Assembly: GCA_900468285.1 (NCBI GenBank)
Contig: UBTF01000003.1
Span: 558,001 to 622,000 of the forward strand
From: Hyphomicrobiales bacterium
GTDB lineage: Bacteria > Pseudomonadota > Alphaproteobacteria > Rhizobiales > Rhizobiaceae
DNA length: 64,000 bases
Direction of reading: 5' to 3'
In this document: in pieces, positions 27,044 to 35,311 of the stretch
Position numbering within the stretch: the stretch's first letter is position 1
How the letters are laid out: each line of letters starts with the position of its first letter
Position numbers and translations under genes: made by a program
The notes under the pieces: generated by a model
The model's input: only the letters and a program-made list of their open reading frames with translations
Told to the model about the DNA's origin: nothing
Databases searched by the model: none

Positions 27044-28021
27044 ATGAAAGACATATTTGCGCGAATGGCCAGCGGTAAGATCAGGTTTGATGACGACTTG
27101 ATATTCATCCTTGATGCACTTCCGGTGCCTTTGACCTGGGCGTCACTGCCGGATGGCAACATGCGCTTCGTCAACAGGGCTTTCACGAAGACATTCGGAT
27201 ACCAGAACGGTCATTTCGCCACAATCGATCAATGGGTTAGCCAGACCTATGCTGATGAGGCCGAAAAGGCTCAGGCCCGGCAAAGATGGGATGAATTCTG
27301 GAATTGTGGACGTCGCGGCATCACCGAGGTGCAGCCGCTCGAATTGCACATCAATGATATCAACGGCAAGACCATCGTCGTGCTCCACAGAGGTATCGTC
27401 CTCCACGACTTCAATCTTTGGATGGCGACCTACGAGGACCTGTCCACGCAGAAGCTTGCTGAGAGCGTCCTGAAGCGGATTGCCTATGAGGACCCGTTGA
27501 CCGGTCTGGGCAATCGAAGGGCGTTGCAGGAGCATTGGGACAGCGAGATGGCGAGAAGTCTTGCGACGGCGTCGCAGCGGATGATTGCCATCCTAATGAT
27601 CGACCTCGACAACTTCAAACCGATCAATGACTATTTCGGACATGCCGCCGGAGATGATATCTTGCGGATGGTGGCCATTCGTCTGCGGCAATCGGTCCGC
27701 CAGGATGACACGGTGGTGCGGATGGGTGGTGACGAGTTTGCGATCCTTCTTACCAATCTCGAAGATCAGGATGACGCAGAGAAGATCTGTCAGCGCATCT
27801 CAGATGCGTTCGCCAAACCTTTTATCATCCAGGGCGAAGAGATTGACGTTGGGGCGACTGTCGGGGCCAGCCTCTACCCCCATCATGCCGGAAATCTTGA
27901 AACGCTACTCCACGCAGCGGATCAGGCCCTCTATCGCTTGAAGCGAAACCACACCCATGACTGGGAATGGTTCAATCGCTCTTTTGAGCCACTCCAGTCC
28001 ACGCAGACAGCCGTCGCCTGA
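27044..28021 (+). CDS. PAS-GGDEF diguanylate cyclase
   Basis: This protein of 325 residues starts at the ATG at 27044 after a GAGAGG; a TTG start ten codons earlier is less convincing. A PAS domain covers ~20-135 (LDALPVPLTWASLPDGNMRF onward). The GGDEF domain covers ~145-315, with the intact catalytic GGDEF at 228-232 and an inhibitory site RxxD at 219-222 exactly five residues before it, so product inhibition by c-di-GMP is predicted. The two-gene pairing with the upstream EAL protein suggests a local make-and-break c-di-GMP circuit. There are no membrane segments. Confidence 0.94.
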   Translation: MKDIFARMASGKIRFDDDLIFILDALPVPLTWASLPDGNMRFVNRAFTKTFGYQNGHFATIDQWVSQTYADEAEKAQARQRWDEFWNCGRRGITEVQPLELHINDINGKTIVVLHRGIVLHDFNLWMATYEDLSTQKLAESVLKRIAYEDPLTGLGNRRALQEHWDSEMARSLATASQRMIAILMIDLDNFKPINDYFGHAAGDDILRMVAIRLRQSVRQDDTVVRMGGDEFAILLTNLEDQDDAEKICQRISDAFAKPFIIQGEEIDVGATVGASLYPHHAGNLETLLHAADQALYRLKRNHTHDWEWFNRSFEPLQSTQTAVA

Positions 28022-28026
28022 TCTGG

Positions 28027-28392
28027 TCAATTGAGCTTCTGCAAGGGATATATGATGCCGGAATAAATCGCCGGGGTGCCGTCTGGGCCATGGAAACACC
28101 GGCCGGACGACATCACGAATTCGAATTCACCATGTGCGTTTCGAACCCTGTATTCGGCATTATGTGGTCGACCATCCCTGACCGCTTTCGCTATTAGCGC
28201 AGCCAGACCGGGCCTGTCGTCCAAATGGACACGTTCCATGTACGACGCCAAGGGCAGACCCCTGACGGTCTGCAAGGGGTCCAGCCCAAACAGAGCGGCA
28301 ACCGCGGTGTCCCCATACAGCCGATCGTCTTCCATCGACCACGTGTAAATCCCGGCTTCAATTTCGGAGCTTTCCAGCCTCTCCATATACAC
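28027..28392 (-). CDS. Stand-alone PAS domain protein
   Basis: A protein of ~121 residues made up of a single PAS domain, read convergently to the diguanylate cyclase with 5 bp between their stops. Visible PAS features are GIYTWSMEDDRLYGDTAVAA near the start, YMERVHLDDRPGLAALIAKA in the middle, and the C-terminal EYRVRNAHGEFEFVMSSGRC and GTPAIYSGII strands. The start is uncertain: GTG at 28392 has the best spacing to GGGAG, while ATG at 28386 and TTG at 28407 are in frame. There is no output domain. It may pass a signal to a partner such as the neighbouring cyclase. Confidence 0.78.
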   Translation of the reverse strand: MYMERLESSEIEAGIYTWSMEDDRLYGDTAVAALFGLDPLQTVRGLPLASYMERVHLDDRPGLAALIAKAVRDGRPHNAEYRVRNAHGEFEFVMSSGRCFHGPDGTPAIYSGIIYPLQKLN

Positions 28393-28483
28393 CAATTCAC
28401 TCCCCAACCCACGAAACGCAACGGTAATCCTAGTGACCGACGAGATGTGCTACCGCACGGCGTTTCGTTTCTCCAGTGGTCCG

Positions 28484-28726
28484 TTAACGACGGATAACGC
28501 CGTACACGATCTTTCTATCGCCGCCTCGGTATCCGCCGCGATTGTCGCGCCAGTCACGGTCGCGGTCTCGTCGGAAGTCTCTGTCGCGGAAGTAGCGGTT
28601 GTCATCGTAACCACGGCTATGGACGGACGAAGAATAATAGCCGCCGCCTCGGTAGCCTCTGTCATCGACGCAGCCGCTGAGCACGCCAGCGGATACAACG
28701 CAGATCGCCAAGCTCAAGATCTTCAT
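28484..28726 (-). CDS. Small Arg/Asp/Gly/Tyr-rich lipoprotein
   Basis: An 80-residue protein with a clear lipoprotein signal, MKILSLAICVVSAGVLSGC, cut before Cys19. The mature 61 residues are low-complexity, dominated by R, D, G and Y (YFRDRDFRRDRDRDWRDNRG). AAGGAG precedes the ATG at 28726. It would be an envelope lipoprotein of high charge; no family is recognised. Such proteins are common and poorly understood in rhizobia. Confidence 0.75.
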   Translation of the reverse strand: MKILSLAICVVSAGVLSGCVDDRGYRGGGYYSSSVHSRGYDDNRYFRDRDFRRDRDRDWRDNRGGYRGGDRKIVYGVIRR

Positions 28727-28865
28727 GGGGTTCTCCTTGCCTTTAACAACCCCTAACCCTGTCAGTCGCGATTGGTTCCCCTGTAAAAACAAGGTTGCGC
28801 GGCTGTTGAGCGCACGCATTTTCATGTTGCATCGCACACGATATCCTTTATTAGGAGCTTACTCA

Positions 28866-28903
28866 CCACGGACCCGGTGAAACTCCGGGTGGCTCTTCTG
28901 GCC
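28866..28903 (+). promoter_or_regulatory. Possible structured leader upstream of the SulP gene
   Basis: In the 264 bp gap before the SulP gene a 6-bp perfect stem (ACCCGG at 28872-28877 with CCGGGT at 28885-28890, loop TGAAACT) is flanked by CC/GG pairs and followed by a second small GGC...GCC stem. Position ~90 bp upstream of the start codon fits a leader RNA. I do not recognise a named riboswitch class. Confidence 0.3.
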
Positions 28904-28990
28904 GCCGATCCGCCAGACAACGCAAAACCTGCATGACAAATACCACCGACGCCCAATGCGTCCGTTTCATGCTTTGCGAGATTTCATCAC

Positions 28991-30457
28991 ATGCTACTCA
29001 CATCTCTCCGTCGGGATTGGTCTGCCAATCCTATTCGCGAAATGCTCGCGGGAGCCGTCGCGACATTCGCGCTGATCCCTGAAGTTATCGCCTTTTCGTT
29101 CGTGGCCGGCGTTGACCCTCAAGTGGGTCTCTTCGCCTCTTTTGTTATCGGGATCGTGATCGCCTTCACCGGTGGTCGTCCGGCCATGATTTCTGCTGCC
29201 GCAGGCTCGGTCGCCTTGGTTGCAGCCCCTCTGGTGCATACGCATGGCTTGCCGTACCTTTTTGCTGCAGGCCTTCTGGCCGGCATGATACAAATTCTAT
29301 TCGGCATCCTGCGCCTTGGCGTCCTGATGCGCTTTGTGTCCAAGTCGGTACGCACTGGCTTCGTCAACGCGCTTGCGATTCTCATCTTCGCTGCCCAGCT
29401 TCCGCACATTCTCGGCGGCGATTTGCTGGCTTACGGAATGTTGGCTGCAGGACTGGCGGTGATTTACATCGTCCCAAGATTGACGGACGCGATACCGTCA
29501 CCCCTGATTTGCATTCTGGTTCTGACCGGTGCTGCAATCCTTTTTGATCTTCCTGTCATGACGGTTGCAGAACTGGGCAAATTACCGGATTCTCTTCCCA
29601 TTTTCAGTTGGCCTGCCGTTCCGCTGACCCTTGAGACACTTGGCATTATTGCAGGGCCTGCGCTGGCCATCGCAATGGTCGGCTTGCTCGAATCCATGAT
29701 GACAGCAAGTGTCGTGGACGATCTGACGGGAACGCCGAGTTCGAAAAACCGGGAATGTACCGGCCTCGGCATAGCCAACACCGCAGCAAGCCTTTTTGGC
29801 GGAATTGCAGGGTGCGGCATGATCGGGCAGACGGTCAGCAACCTCAAATACGGCGCCCGGGGCCGGTTTTCCACGCTCTTCGCGGGCGTTTTCCTGCTTG
29901 TCCTCATGGTGCTGCTGAAGCCGTGGGTTTCGCAGATTCCTGTCGCAGCGCTCGTCGCGATCATGATCATGGTTTCCATAGACACGTTTGACTGGTCCTC
30001 GGTGAAGACTCTTGTCGTGCATCCAAAAATGTCGAGCGCCGTCATGGGCGTAACTGTTATCGTGACTGTTCTCAGCGAGAACCTCGCTCTTGGTGTTGCC
30101 GTTGGCGTGTTGCTGAGCGGCGTCTTCTTCACATTCAAGGTCGCGCGCCTTTTGCGTGTGGAAACCCAAACCGATGAAGAAGCGCGCCGTGTGACTTACA
30201 CGGTTTCCGGCCAGGTGTTCTTCGCCTCCGCAGATGTGTTCGTGGATGCTTTCGACACGGAAGCGGCCGAGGGTATGTCTGTCCTCATCGATGTCTCAAG
30301 GGCGCATTTCTGGGATATCACCGCGGTCGCCGCACTCGAAAGGGTCACAGAGCGTTTTGAAAAGCACGGCGTTGCGGTCAAGGTGATCGGGTTGAACGCT
30401 GCAAGTTCAACACTGATCGAGCAACTGAACGGTCCAGTCAAACTCAAAGAAGTCTGA
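28991..30457 (+). CDS. SulP-family inorganic anion transporter with STAS domain
   Basis: This 488-residue inner-membrane protein has about 10-12 hydrophobic helices over residues ~15-390 and a C-terminal STAS domain (~395-488). Family features are the start NPIREMLAGAVATFALIPEV, FSFVAGVDPQVGLFASFVIG and GRPAMISAAAGSVALV. SulP members take up sulfate, bicarbonate or dicarboxylates; the substrate here cannot be fixed from sequence. The STAS part includes VLIDVSRAHFWDITAVAALE. It is a single gene, ending in a strong hairpin shared with the convergent gene. Confidence 0.9.
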   Translation: MLLTSLRRDWSANPIREMLAGAVATFALIPEVIAFSFVAGVDPQVGLFASFVIGIVIAFTGGRPAMISAAAGSVALVAAPLVHTHGLPYLFAAGLLAGMIQILFGILRLGVLMRFVSKSVRTGFVNALAILIFAAQLPHILGGDLLAYGMLAAGLAVIYIVPRLTDAIPSPLICILVLTGAAILFDLPVMTVAELGKLPDSLPIFSWPAVPLTLETLGIIAGPALAIAMVGLLESMMTASVVDDLTGTPSSKNRECTGLGIANTAASLFGGIAGCGMIGQTVSNLKYGARGRFSTLFAGVFLLVLMVLLKPWVSQIPVAALVAIMIMVSIDTFDWSSVKTLVVHPKMSSAVMGVTVIVTVLSENLALGVAVGVLLSGVFFTFKVARLLRVETQTDEEARRVTYTVSGQVFFASADVFVDAFDTEAAEGMSVLIDVSRAHFWDITAVAALERVTERFEKHGVAVKVIGLNAASSTLIEQLNGPVKLKEV

Positions 30458-30480
30458 CGGCACCCTTGCAACGCTTTCCA

Positions 30481-30504
30481 GAGGACGCGAAGGCTCGCGT
30501 CCTC
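30481..30504. terminator. Bidirectional hairpin terminator between SulP and CMD-family genes
   Basis: A perfect 10-bp stem (GAGGACGCGA with TCGCGTCCTC) and 4-base loop sit between the two convergent stop codons. Confidence 0.75.
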
Positions 30505-30512
30505 CGAACCGC

Positions 30513-31049
30513 CTAAATCGGATTTGCTTCCAGTTCGGACGCGATCGCGTCATCAATCGGCGTTTCATAAGTCATCAGGATGCCGCCTAGTGTGATGTAG
30601 AAGCCAACCGTGGCGATCAGATCAAAAATGGCTTCACGGCCAATCCTGTCTGCGAGTTCGCGCTCCAGCGCAGCAGGAATATGACGCAGGTCAAAAAGAG
30701 CGTCGACCGCCTGCACGATTAAGCCGTCCTCTCCTTCAGGCATCGCAGCAACAGCGCGAATGCGCTCATCGCTCAGGCCAAGAGACCGCGCCCTGCTCAC
30801 ATGATGAGCCCACTCATAGCTTGATCCAAGCCGGTGGCCAGTTCTTAAAATAACGATTTCGGACCTGATCGACCCCAGCGCATTGTCTACGACGATATGC
30901 TGGCGAAGCGGTGCCCAACTTTTCAAGAGGGAGGGGTGGTGGGCCATGGTGCGATAGACGTTCAGCTTGCCCGCGAATCCTTCCTGCATGTCGGCGACAG
31001 AGCTTGGCCAATCGGAATCTTCAATAGGCGGGCAGGGCGATATTGGCAT
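30513..31049 (-). CDS. Carboxymuconolactone decarboxylase (AhpD-like) family protein
   Basis: A 178-residue helical protein of the CMD family. The core is LRQHIVVDNALGSIRSEIVI followed by LRTGHRLGSSYEWAHHVSRA, with the E-W-x-H-H element near residue 80 that supplies catalytic or metal-contacting residues in this family. It lacks the CxxC of true AhpD peroxidase partners, so a ring-opening, decarboxylase or hydrolase-like activity is more likely than alkylhydroperoxidase. GGAG lies seven bases before the ATG. It is divergent from the catabolic operon beginning at 31287 and shares its 237 bp promoter region, suggesting a joint pathway. Confidence 0.85.
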   Translation of the reverse strand: MPISPCPPIEDSDWPSSVADMQEGFAGKLNVYRTMAHHPSLLKSWAPLRQHIVVDNALGSIRSEIVILRTGHRLGSSYEWAHHVSRARSLGLSDERIRAVAAMPEGEDGLIVQAVDALFDLRHIPAALERELADRIGREAIFDLIATVGFYITLGGILMTYETPIDDAIASELEANPI

Positions 31050-31286
31050 GTTTTTCTCCGTCGATGGTGGGTTCGTTGCTCAATTCATCAGCATTTTAGC
31101 CAAGGGTTGCAGGCATTTGCACAGACAGAAAGCGACTCCTAAAAGAAGATGGCGAGAGGTCGGAAATGAGCTTTACAAATGATATAAAGTGATAACAATA
31201 GAAATAATAGAGCATCCTTTCTGCTGAGGAAGTGGTCTGTGTAATGGACCGCGCGGGGGGGGGGCTGCAGTGCATAGGAGGTCGTC
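31050..31286. promoter_or_regulatory. Divergent promoter region of the catabolic island, with a ten-G run
   Basis: This 237 bp spacer controls the CMD-family gene leftward and the amidase-led operon rightward. It is AT-rich in the middle (31165-31215), likely promoter DNA, and ends with a run of ten G at 31255-31264 about 22 bases before the operon's first ATG. The AGGAG ribosome site lies at 31276-31280. The GntR regulator at 45956 is the likely controller, but no clear operator palindrome was found. Confidence 0.5.
31255..31264 (+). repeat. Homopolymeric tract of ten G
   Basis: Ten consecutive G residues lie in the 5' leader of the first catabolic gene. Such tracts can slip and alter promoter or leader spacing, or may be a sequencing length error. 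Confidence 0.6.
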
Positions 31287-31964
31287 ATGGAAATCTCATC
31301 GCTAACCGCCCGTCAATTGTACGAGAAGGCCAAGGCAAACCCAACCCGCAGACGATTTGGGTTCGGGCGCAAGCCGATGCTGATCAATATCGATCTGCAA
31401 TGTGCCTACACCTCAGTCGGTGAGTTTATCTCTGCCTATGAGACCGATCCGCAGCAGCTCGAATACGTTAATACGCTTTCGAACCTTGCTCGCGCCAAGG
31501 GTCTCCCCATCACCTGGACCTATGTGGCCTATATGGAATCTGGCGAGGACTGCGGCGTCTGGGGCACGCGTACCGATACGCCGGACTCCCTGCAGAACAT
31601 CAAGGTTGGTTCGCGCCGGGCCGAGTTCGATGCGCGCCTGCAGATCGATCACGTCAAGGACATCATAATCAACAAGCGCATGGCTTCGCCCTTCCATGAA
31701 ACCAATCTCCAGTCGCTGATGGTCTGGCATCAGTGTGATACGGTCATTCTCACGGGTGGCTCCACATCCGGCTGTGTGCGTGCCTGTGTGGTGGATGCGA
31801 TCTCGCGCGGATATCGCGTCATCGTTCCCGAGGAATGCGTCGCGGATAAGCACGAGAGCCCGCATTTCGCCAATCTCTATGACATTTCGGTCAAATACGG
31901 CGATGTGATCCCGGTATCGGACGCCATTGCCTGGTATGAAAACTATCAGCCGGAGGTCCGCTAA
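31287..31964 (+). CDS. Isochorismatase-family amidase (cysteine hydrolase)
   Basis: This 225-residue cysteine hydrolase has a complete catalytic triad: D36 (MLINIDLQCAY), K130 (IIINKRMASPF) and C163 (GGSTSGCVRACVVD). The family includes N-carbamoylsarcosine amidase and maleamate amidohydrolase. GSTSGCVR with the Arg after the nucleophile and LINIDLQ favour the amidase branch over isochorismatase proper. AGGAGG precedes the ATG. It is first in the operon, one base ahead of two PuuE-like hydrolases, which together look like a ring-opening then deamidating pair, giving a dicarboxylate plus ammonia. The exact substrate is unknown. Confidence 0.87.
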   Translation: MEISSLTARQLYEKAKANPTRRRFGFGRKPMLINIDLQCAYTSVGEFISAYETDPQQLEYVNTLSNLARAKGLPITWTYVAYMESGEDCGVWGTRTDTPDSLQNIKVGSRRAEFDARLQIDHVKDIIINKRMASPFHETNLQSLMVWHQCDTVILTGGSTSGCVRACVVDAISRGYRVIVPEECVADKHESPHFANLYDISVKYGDVIPVSDAIAWYENYQPEVR

Positions 31965-31965
31965 G

Positions 31966-32913
31966 ATGGCCGCCGAAAAAACCGACATGAAGTCGGATCT
32001 GGGTCTTTACGATTATCTGCCCTGGCCCAACCGCCCGAAGATTGTCTGGCCCGATAACAAGAAGATCGCTGTCTGGATCGCTCCGAATATCGAATTCTAT
32101 GAGTATGATCCTCCAAACAATCCTACCCGCACGCCGTGGGCTCGTCCCAATCCGGATGTCCTTCAATACTCCCACCGGGATTACGGGAACCGGGCCGGTT
32201 GGCAGCGCATGATGGCTGCGATGGATAATGCCGGATTTCGCGGCTCTGTGTCGCTCAATGTCGCCCTTTGCGATCACCATCCGGAAATCATCAAGGCCTG
32301 TGCGGACCGTGGCTGGGAGTTCTTCTCCCACGGCATCTACAACACGCGTTATGTCTACAATCTCGACATCGAGCAGGAGCGGGCGATCATTCGCGATGCC
32401 TTCGATACGGTGCGCAAACACACCGGTCAGGAATTAGCTGGATGGCTGTCTCCGGCTCTGTCCAACAATTTCTGGACGATGGATATCCTGTCTGAAGCGG
32501 GCATTCAGTATACCTGCGACATGTTCCACGACGACCAGCCCATGCCGGTCAAGGTCAAATCCGGCAAGCTGATTTCAATGCCTTATTCGCTCGAAATGAA
32601 CGATGTGATCGTTTACAACAGCCAGAAGGTTACGCCGCGCCATTACGGCGAAATCATCAAGCGTCAGTTCGATCAGCTTTACAAGGAAGGTAGCGAGAGC
32701 GGCACGGTCATGTGCATTCCCTTGCATCCCTATCTGGTCGGACAGCCACACCGCATCGATGCCTTCGCCGAAGCCATCGACTACATCGCCGGGCACGAGG
32801 GCGTGTGGCAGACGACAGGTCGCGAAATCGCCGCAGCCTATCATTCCAGCGGTGCCTATGACGCGATGAATGCCGCCATGACTGCCCACAATTCAGGGAA
32901 AGGTGCGCGCTGA
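31966..32913 (+). CDS. PuuE-like polysaccharide-deacetylase-fold hydrolase, copy 1
   Basis: This 315-residue protein starts at the ATG at 31966, with GGAGG nine bases upstream and one base after the amidase stop. The fold belongs to the polysaccharide deacetylase superfamily in the PuuE branch, which includes metal-independent allantoinase and cyclic imide hydrolases. Signature regions are YSHRDYGNRAGWQRMMAAMD near 72, the GWEFFSHGIYNTRYVYNLDI block near 125, and IPLHPYLVGQPHRIDAFAEA near 262. The ring-hydrolysing interpretation rests on family and on its amidase neighbour. It overlaps a second paralogue by one base. Confidence 0.85.
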   Translation: MAAEKTDMKSDLGLYDYLPWPNRPKIVWPDNKKIAVWIAPNIEFYEYDPPNNPTRTPWARPNPDVLQYSHRDYGNRAGWQRMMAAMDNAGFRGSVSLNVALCDHHPEIIKACADRGWEFFSHGIYNTRYVYNLDIEQERAIIRDAFDTVRKHTGQELAGWLSPALSNNFWTMDILSEAGIQYTCDMFHDDQPMPVKVKSGKLISMPYSLEMNDVIVYNSQKVTPRHYGEIIKRQFDQLYKEGSESGTVMCIPLHPYLVGQPHRIDAFAEAIDYIAGHEGVWQTTGREIAAAYHSSGAYDAMNAAMTAHNSGKGAR

Positions 32914-33836
32914 TGTCTATGCCTGAAGACTATCTCAACTATCCCGCCCGTCGCTATGGCATGGATCATGATCGTTACGAATGGAGCGATTTATTCGCCC
33001 GCAAGCCGGTTGTCTGGCCAGATGGCGCTCGCATCGCTCTTTCGATTGTAACGCATGTCCAGCATTTTCCGCTCGATATGCCGTCCAAGCCCTTCAAGGC
33101 GCCAGGGGCATTGTCCATGCCCTATCCAGATTTTCGCTATTACACCAACCGGGATTACGGAAACAGGATCGGGATTTTCCGCATTCTCAAGCTGCTTGCT
33201 GAAAAAGACCTTGAAACCAGCTTTGCAATAAACGGCGTGATCGCACAGCGATACCCGGCTCTCATCGATGCCGTGGTCAGAGGCGGGCATGAAATCATCG
33301 CGCACGGTCTTGATATGGGCAAGGTGCACCACTCGGGGCTTGGCGAGGAGGAGGAAAACGCAATCATCGCCAAGGCGCTCTCCCTTTTGCGCGAGGCGAG
33401 CGGGCAGAAGGTGGAAGGCTGGCTGTCGCCCGGCCGCGCGCAGGGTTTCAAGACGCCGGATCTCTTGGCCCGTAATGGCGTTGCCTACAGCCTGGACTGG
33501 GCCAACGACGATCTTCCTTACGAGATGCAGACAAGCAATGGCACTCTGCTTGCCATGCCGATGGCTTATGAGACCGATGACCGCGTGGTTGCCGACGAAT
33601 ATTTTCAGTCGGAAGCCGAATGGGTGCAGCAGGTCAAGGACCGCTTCGACGTGCTTTTCCGCGAAAGCGGCCAATATGGCGGTCGCGTCATGAGCCTCCC
33701 GTTGCACAGCTGGGTGTCCGGAATGCCTTACCGCGTCGAATATCTGCGTGAAGCGCTTGATTACATCCTGTCGCACGAGGGCGTCTGGAATGCCCCTGTG
33801 GGAGACATCTGTGCGGCATTCCGCGCGGGCAAGTGA
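32913..33836 (+). CDS. PuuE-like polysaccharide-deacetylase-fold hydrolase, copy 2
   Basis: This 307-residue paralogue of the preceding gene starts in TGATG overlap with it. Matching blocks are YTNRDYGNRIGIFRILKLLA, then HEIIAHGLDMGKVHHSGLGE, GWLSPGRAQGFKTPDLLARN and MSLPLHSWVSGMPYRVEYLR. The two are clearly homologous but well diverged, so they probably form a heteromer or act on different ring substrates rather than being a recent duplication. It is followed by 61 bp and a LeuC-like gene. Confidence 0.85.
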   Translation: MSMPEDYLNYPARRYGMDHDRYEWSDLFARKPVVWPDGARIALSIVTHVQHFPLDMPSKPFKAPGALSMPYPDFRYYTNRDYGNRIGIFRILKLLAEKDLETSFAINGVIAQRYPALIDAVVRGGHEIIAHGLDMGKVHHSGLGEEEENAIIAKALSLLREASGQKVEGWLSPGRAQGFKTPDLLARNGVAYSLDWANDDLPYEMQTSNGTLLAMPMAYETDDRVVADEYFQSEAEWVQQVKDRFDVLFRESGQYGGRVMSLPLHSWVSGMPYRVEYLREALDYILSHEGVWNAPVGDICAAFRAGK

Positions 33837-33897
33837 CACATCCGGAGGCGGCGAAAGCCGCTTTCTGGAAAGCCTTCGAATAAAGAAAGATCAGCTT

Positions 33898-35304
33898 ATG
33901 GCGCAAGCATCTGCACCGCGCACAATGTTGGGCAAGATATGGGATGAGCATGAGATATTGCGGCATCCGGCTGGCCCGTCGCTTCTATATATCGACCGTG
34001 ACATGATTCACGAGGGCAGCTTTCATGCCTTCGCTGATCTGAGAAGACGCGGGTTGAAGCCTCGCCGTCCGCAGCAGATCTTTGGCGTTGCCGACCACTA
34101 CGTGCCGACGCTGGGGAGAACGTCTGGCGATGCCGCAAGTCCTGCAATCGCGCATATGATCGACACATTCGATGAGAATATGGAATGGGGCGGAATGCGG
34201 CACTTCGGGCTTTCCAGCCGGGAGCAGGGCATTGTGCACGTCGTTGCACCTGAACAGGGGATTACGCTGCCGGGTCTGACCATCGTCTGTTCGGATAGCC
34301 ATACGTCAACGCAGGGTGCGCTAGGCGCAATCGCTTTCGGCATCGGCCAGTCGGAAAATGCTCATGTGCTCGCCACTCAAACGCTGTGGCAGTCTCGCCC
34401 GAAAACCATGCGCGTGACGATTGACGGTGTGCTGGGCCAGGGCGTGACGGCAAAGGACGTCATGTTGGCGCTGATTGCAAAAATCGGTGCGGCAGGCGCC
34501 GGTGGACATGCCATTGAATTTGCCGGGCAGGTCGTTCGGGATCTCTCGATAGAGGGTCGATTGACGCTCTGCAACATGTCGATTGAAGCTGCCGCACGCT
34601 TTGGCATGGTGGCCGCGGACGAAACAACCTTTGCCTATGTGAAAGGGCGTCGCTTTGCGCCGTCTGAACAGGAATGGGATCGTGCAATCGCGCATTGGCG
34701 AACGCTTTCAAGCGATGACGAAGCGTTTTTCGATGCAGAAGTCAGGCTTAATGGCGCAGATATCGCCCCAATGGTGACATGGGGAACCAGTCCCGAAGAT
34801 GCCGTTTCCATCATGGGGCGGGTACCCGATCCAACATGCTTCGATAACGCTGACAAGCGCAAGGCAGCAACAAAGTCGCTCGAATATATGGAGCTTTCGC
34901 CGGGCACGCCGCTCGACGGCCTGAAGCTGGACAAGGTCTTTATCGGCTCCTGCACCAACAGCCGGATCGAGGACCTTCGCGCGGCTGCAGCCATTCTGAA
35001 GGGACGCAAAGCGGTTATTCCCTCCATCGTCGTGCCAGGCTCAACCCAGGTGAAGGCTCAAGCCGAAGCCGAAGGCATTGCCGGTATCTTTCGTGATGCC
35101 GGTTTCGAATGGCGTGAGTCCGGCTGTTCCATGTGCGCGGCCATGAATGGTGACGTGGTCGGTCCCGGGGAGCGGTGCGCCTCAACCTCAAACCGCAATT
35201 TCGTCGGGCGTCAGGGGCCGGGGGCTCGCACCCATCTGGTCAGTCCTGCCATGGCGGCCGCTGCCGCTATCAGCGGCTGTCTGACCGACGTGAGAAGGAT
35301 GTGA
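33898..35304 (+). CDS. LeuC-like hydratase large subunit (aconitase superfamily)
   Basis: This 468-residue 4Fe-4S hydro-lyase large subunit belongs to the LeuC/homoaconitase family, which isomerises or hydrates di- and tricarboxylates. The start is the ATG at 33898; an upstream open frame overlaps the previous gene and lacks family similarity. Cluster cysteines are C352 (GSCTNSR), C410 and C413 (SGCSMC). Other blocks are the CSDSHTSTQGALGAIAFGIG block near 123 and NRNFVGRQGPGARTHLVSPA near the end. No leuA or leuB is nearby, so leucine synthesis is unlikely. In this operon it more plausibly hydrates an (alkyl)maleate-type acid, as maleate or dimethylmaleate hydratases of the same family do. 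Confidence 0.88.
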   Translation: MAQASAPRTMLGKIWDEHEILRHPAGPSLLYIDRDMIHEGSFHAFADLRRRGLKPRRPQQIFGVADHYVPTLGRTSGDAASPAIAHMIDTFDENMEWGGMRHFGLSSREQGIVHVVAPEQGITLPGLTIVCSDSHTSTQGALGAIAFGIGQSENAHVLATQTLWQSRPKTMRVTIDGVLGQGVTAKDVMLALIAKIGAAGAGGHAIEFAGQVVRDLSIEGRLTLCNMSIEAAARFGMVAADETTFAYVKGRRFAPSEQEWDRAIAHWRTLSSDDEAFFDAEVRLNGADIAPMVTWGTSPEDAVSIMGRVPDPTCFDNADKRKAATKSLEYMELSPGTPLDGLKLDKVFIGSCTNSRIEDLRAAAAILKGRKAVIPSIVVPGSTQVKAQAEAEGIAGIFRDAGFEWRESGCSMCAAMNGDVVGPGERCASTSNRNFVGRQGPGARTHLVSPAMAAAAAISGCLTDVRRM

Positions 35305-35311
35305 GGGCAGG

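Noticed and set aside
28866..28903. Guanidine-II (mini-ykkC) riboswitch before the SulP gene
   Set aside because: An ACGG occurs, but not as the loop of two matching small hairpins, and SulP is not a typical guanidine target.
29464..30169. Long antisense open frames inside the SulP gene
   Set aside because: They lie wholly within a well-supported transporter gene, have arginine- and histidine-rich low-quality translations and no ribosome sites; they are by-products of GC-rich codon bias.
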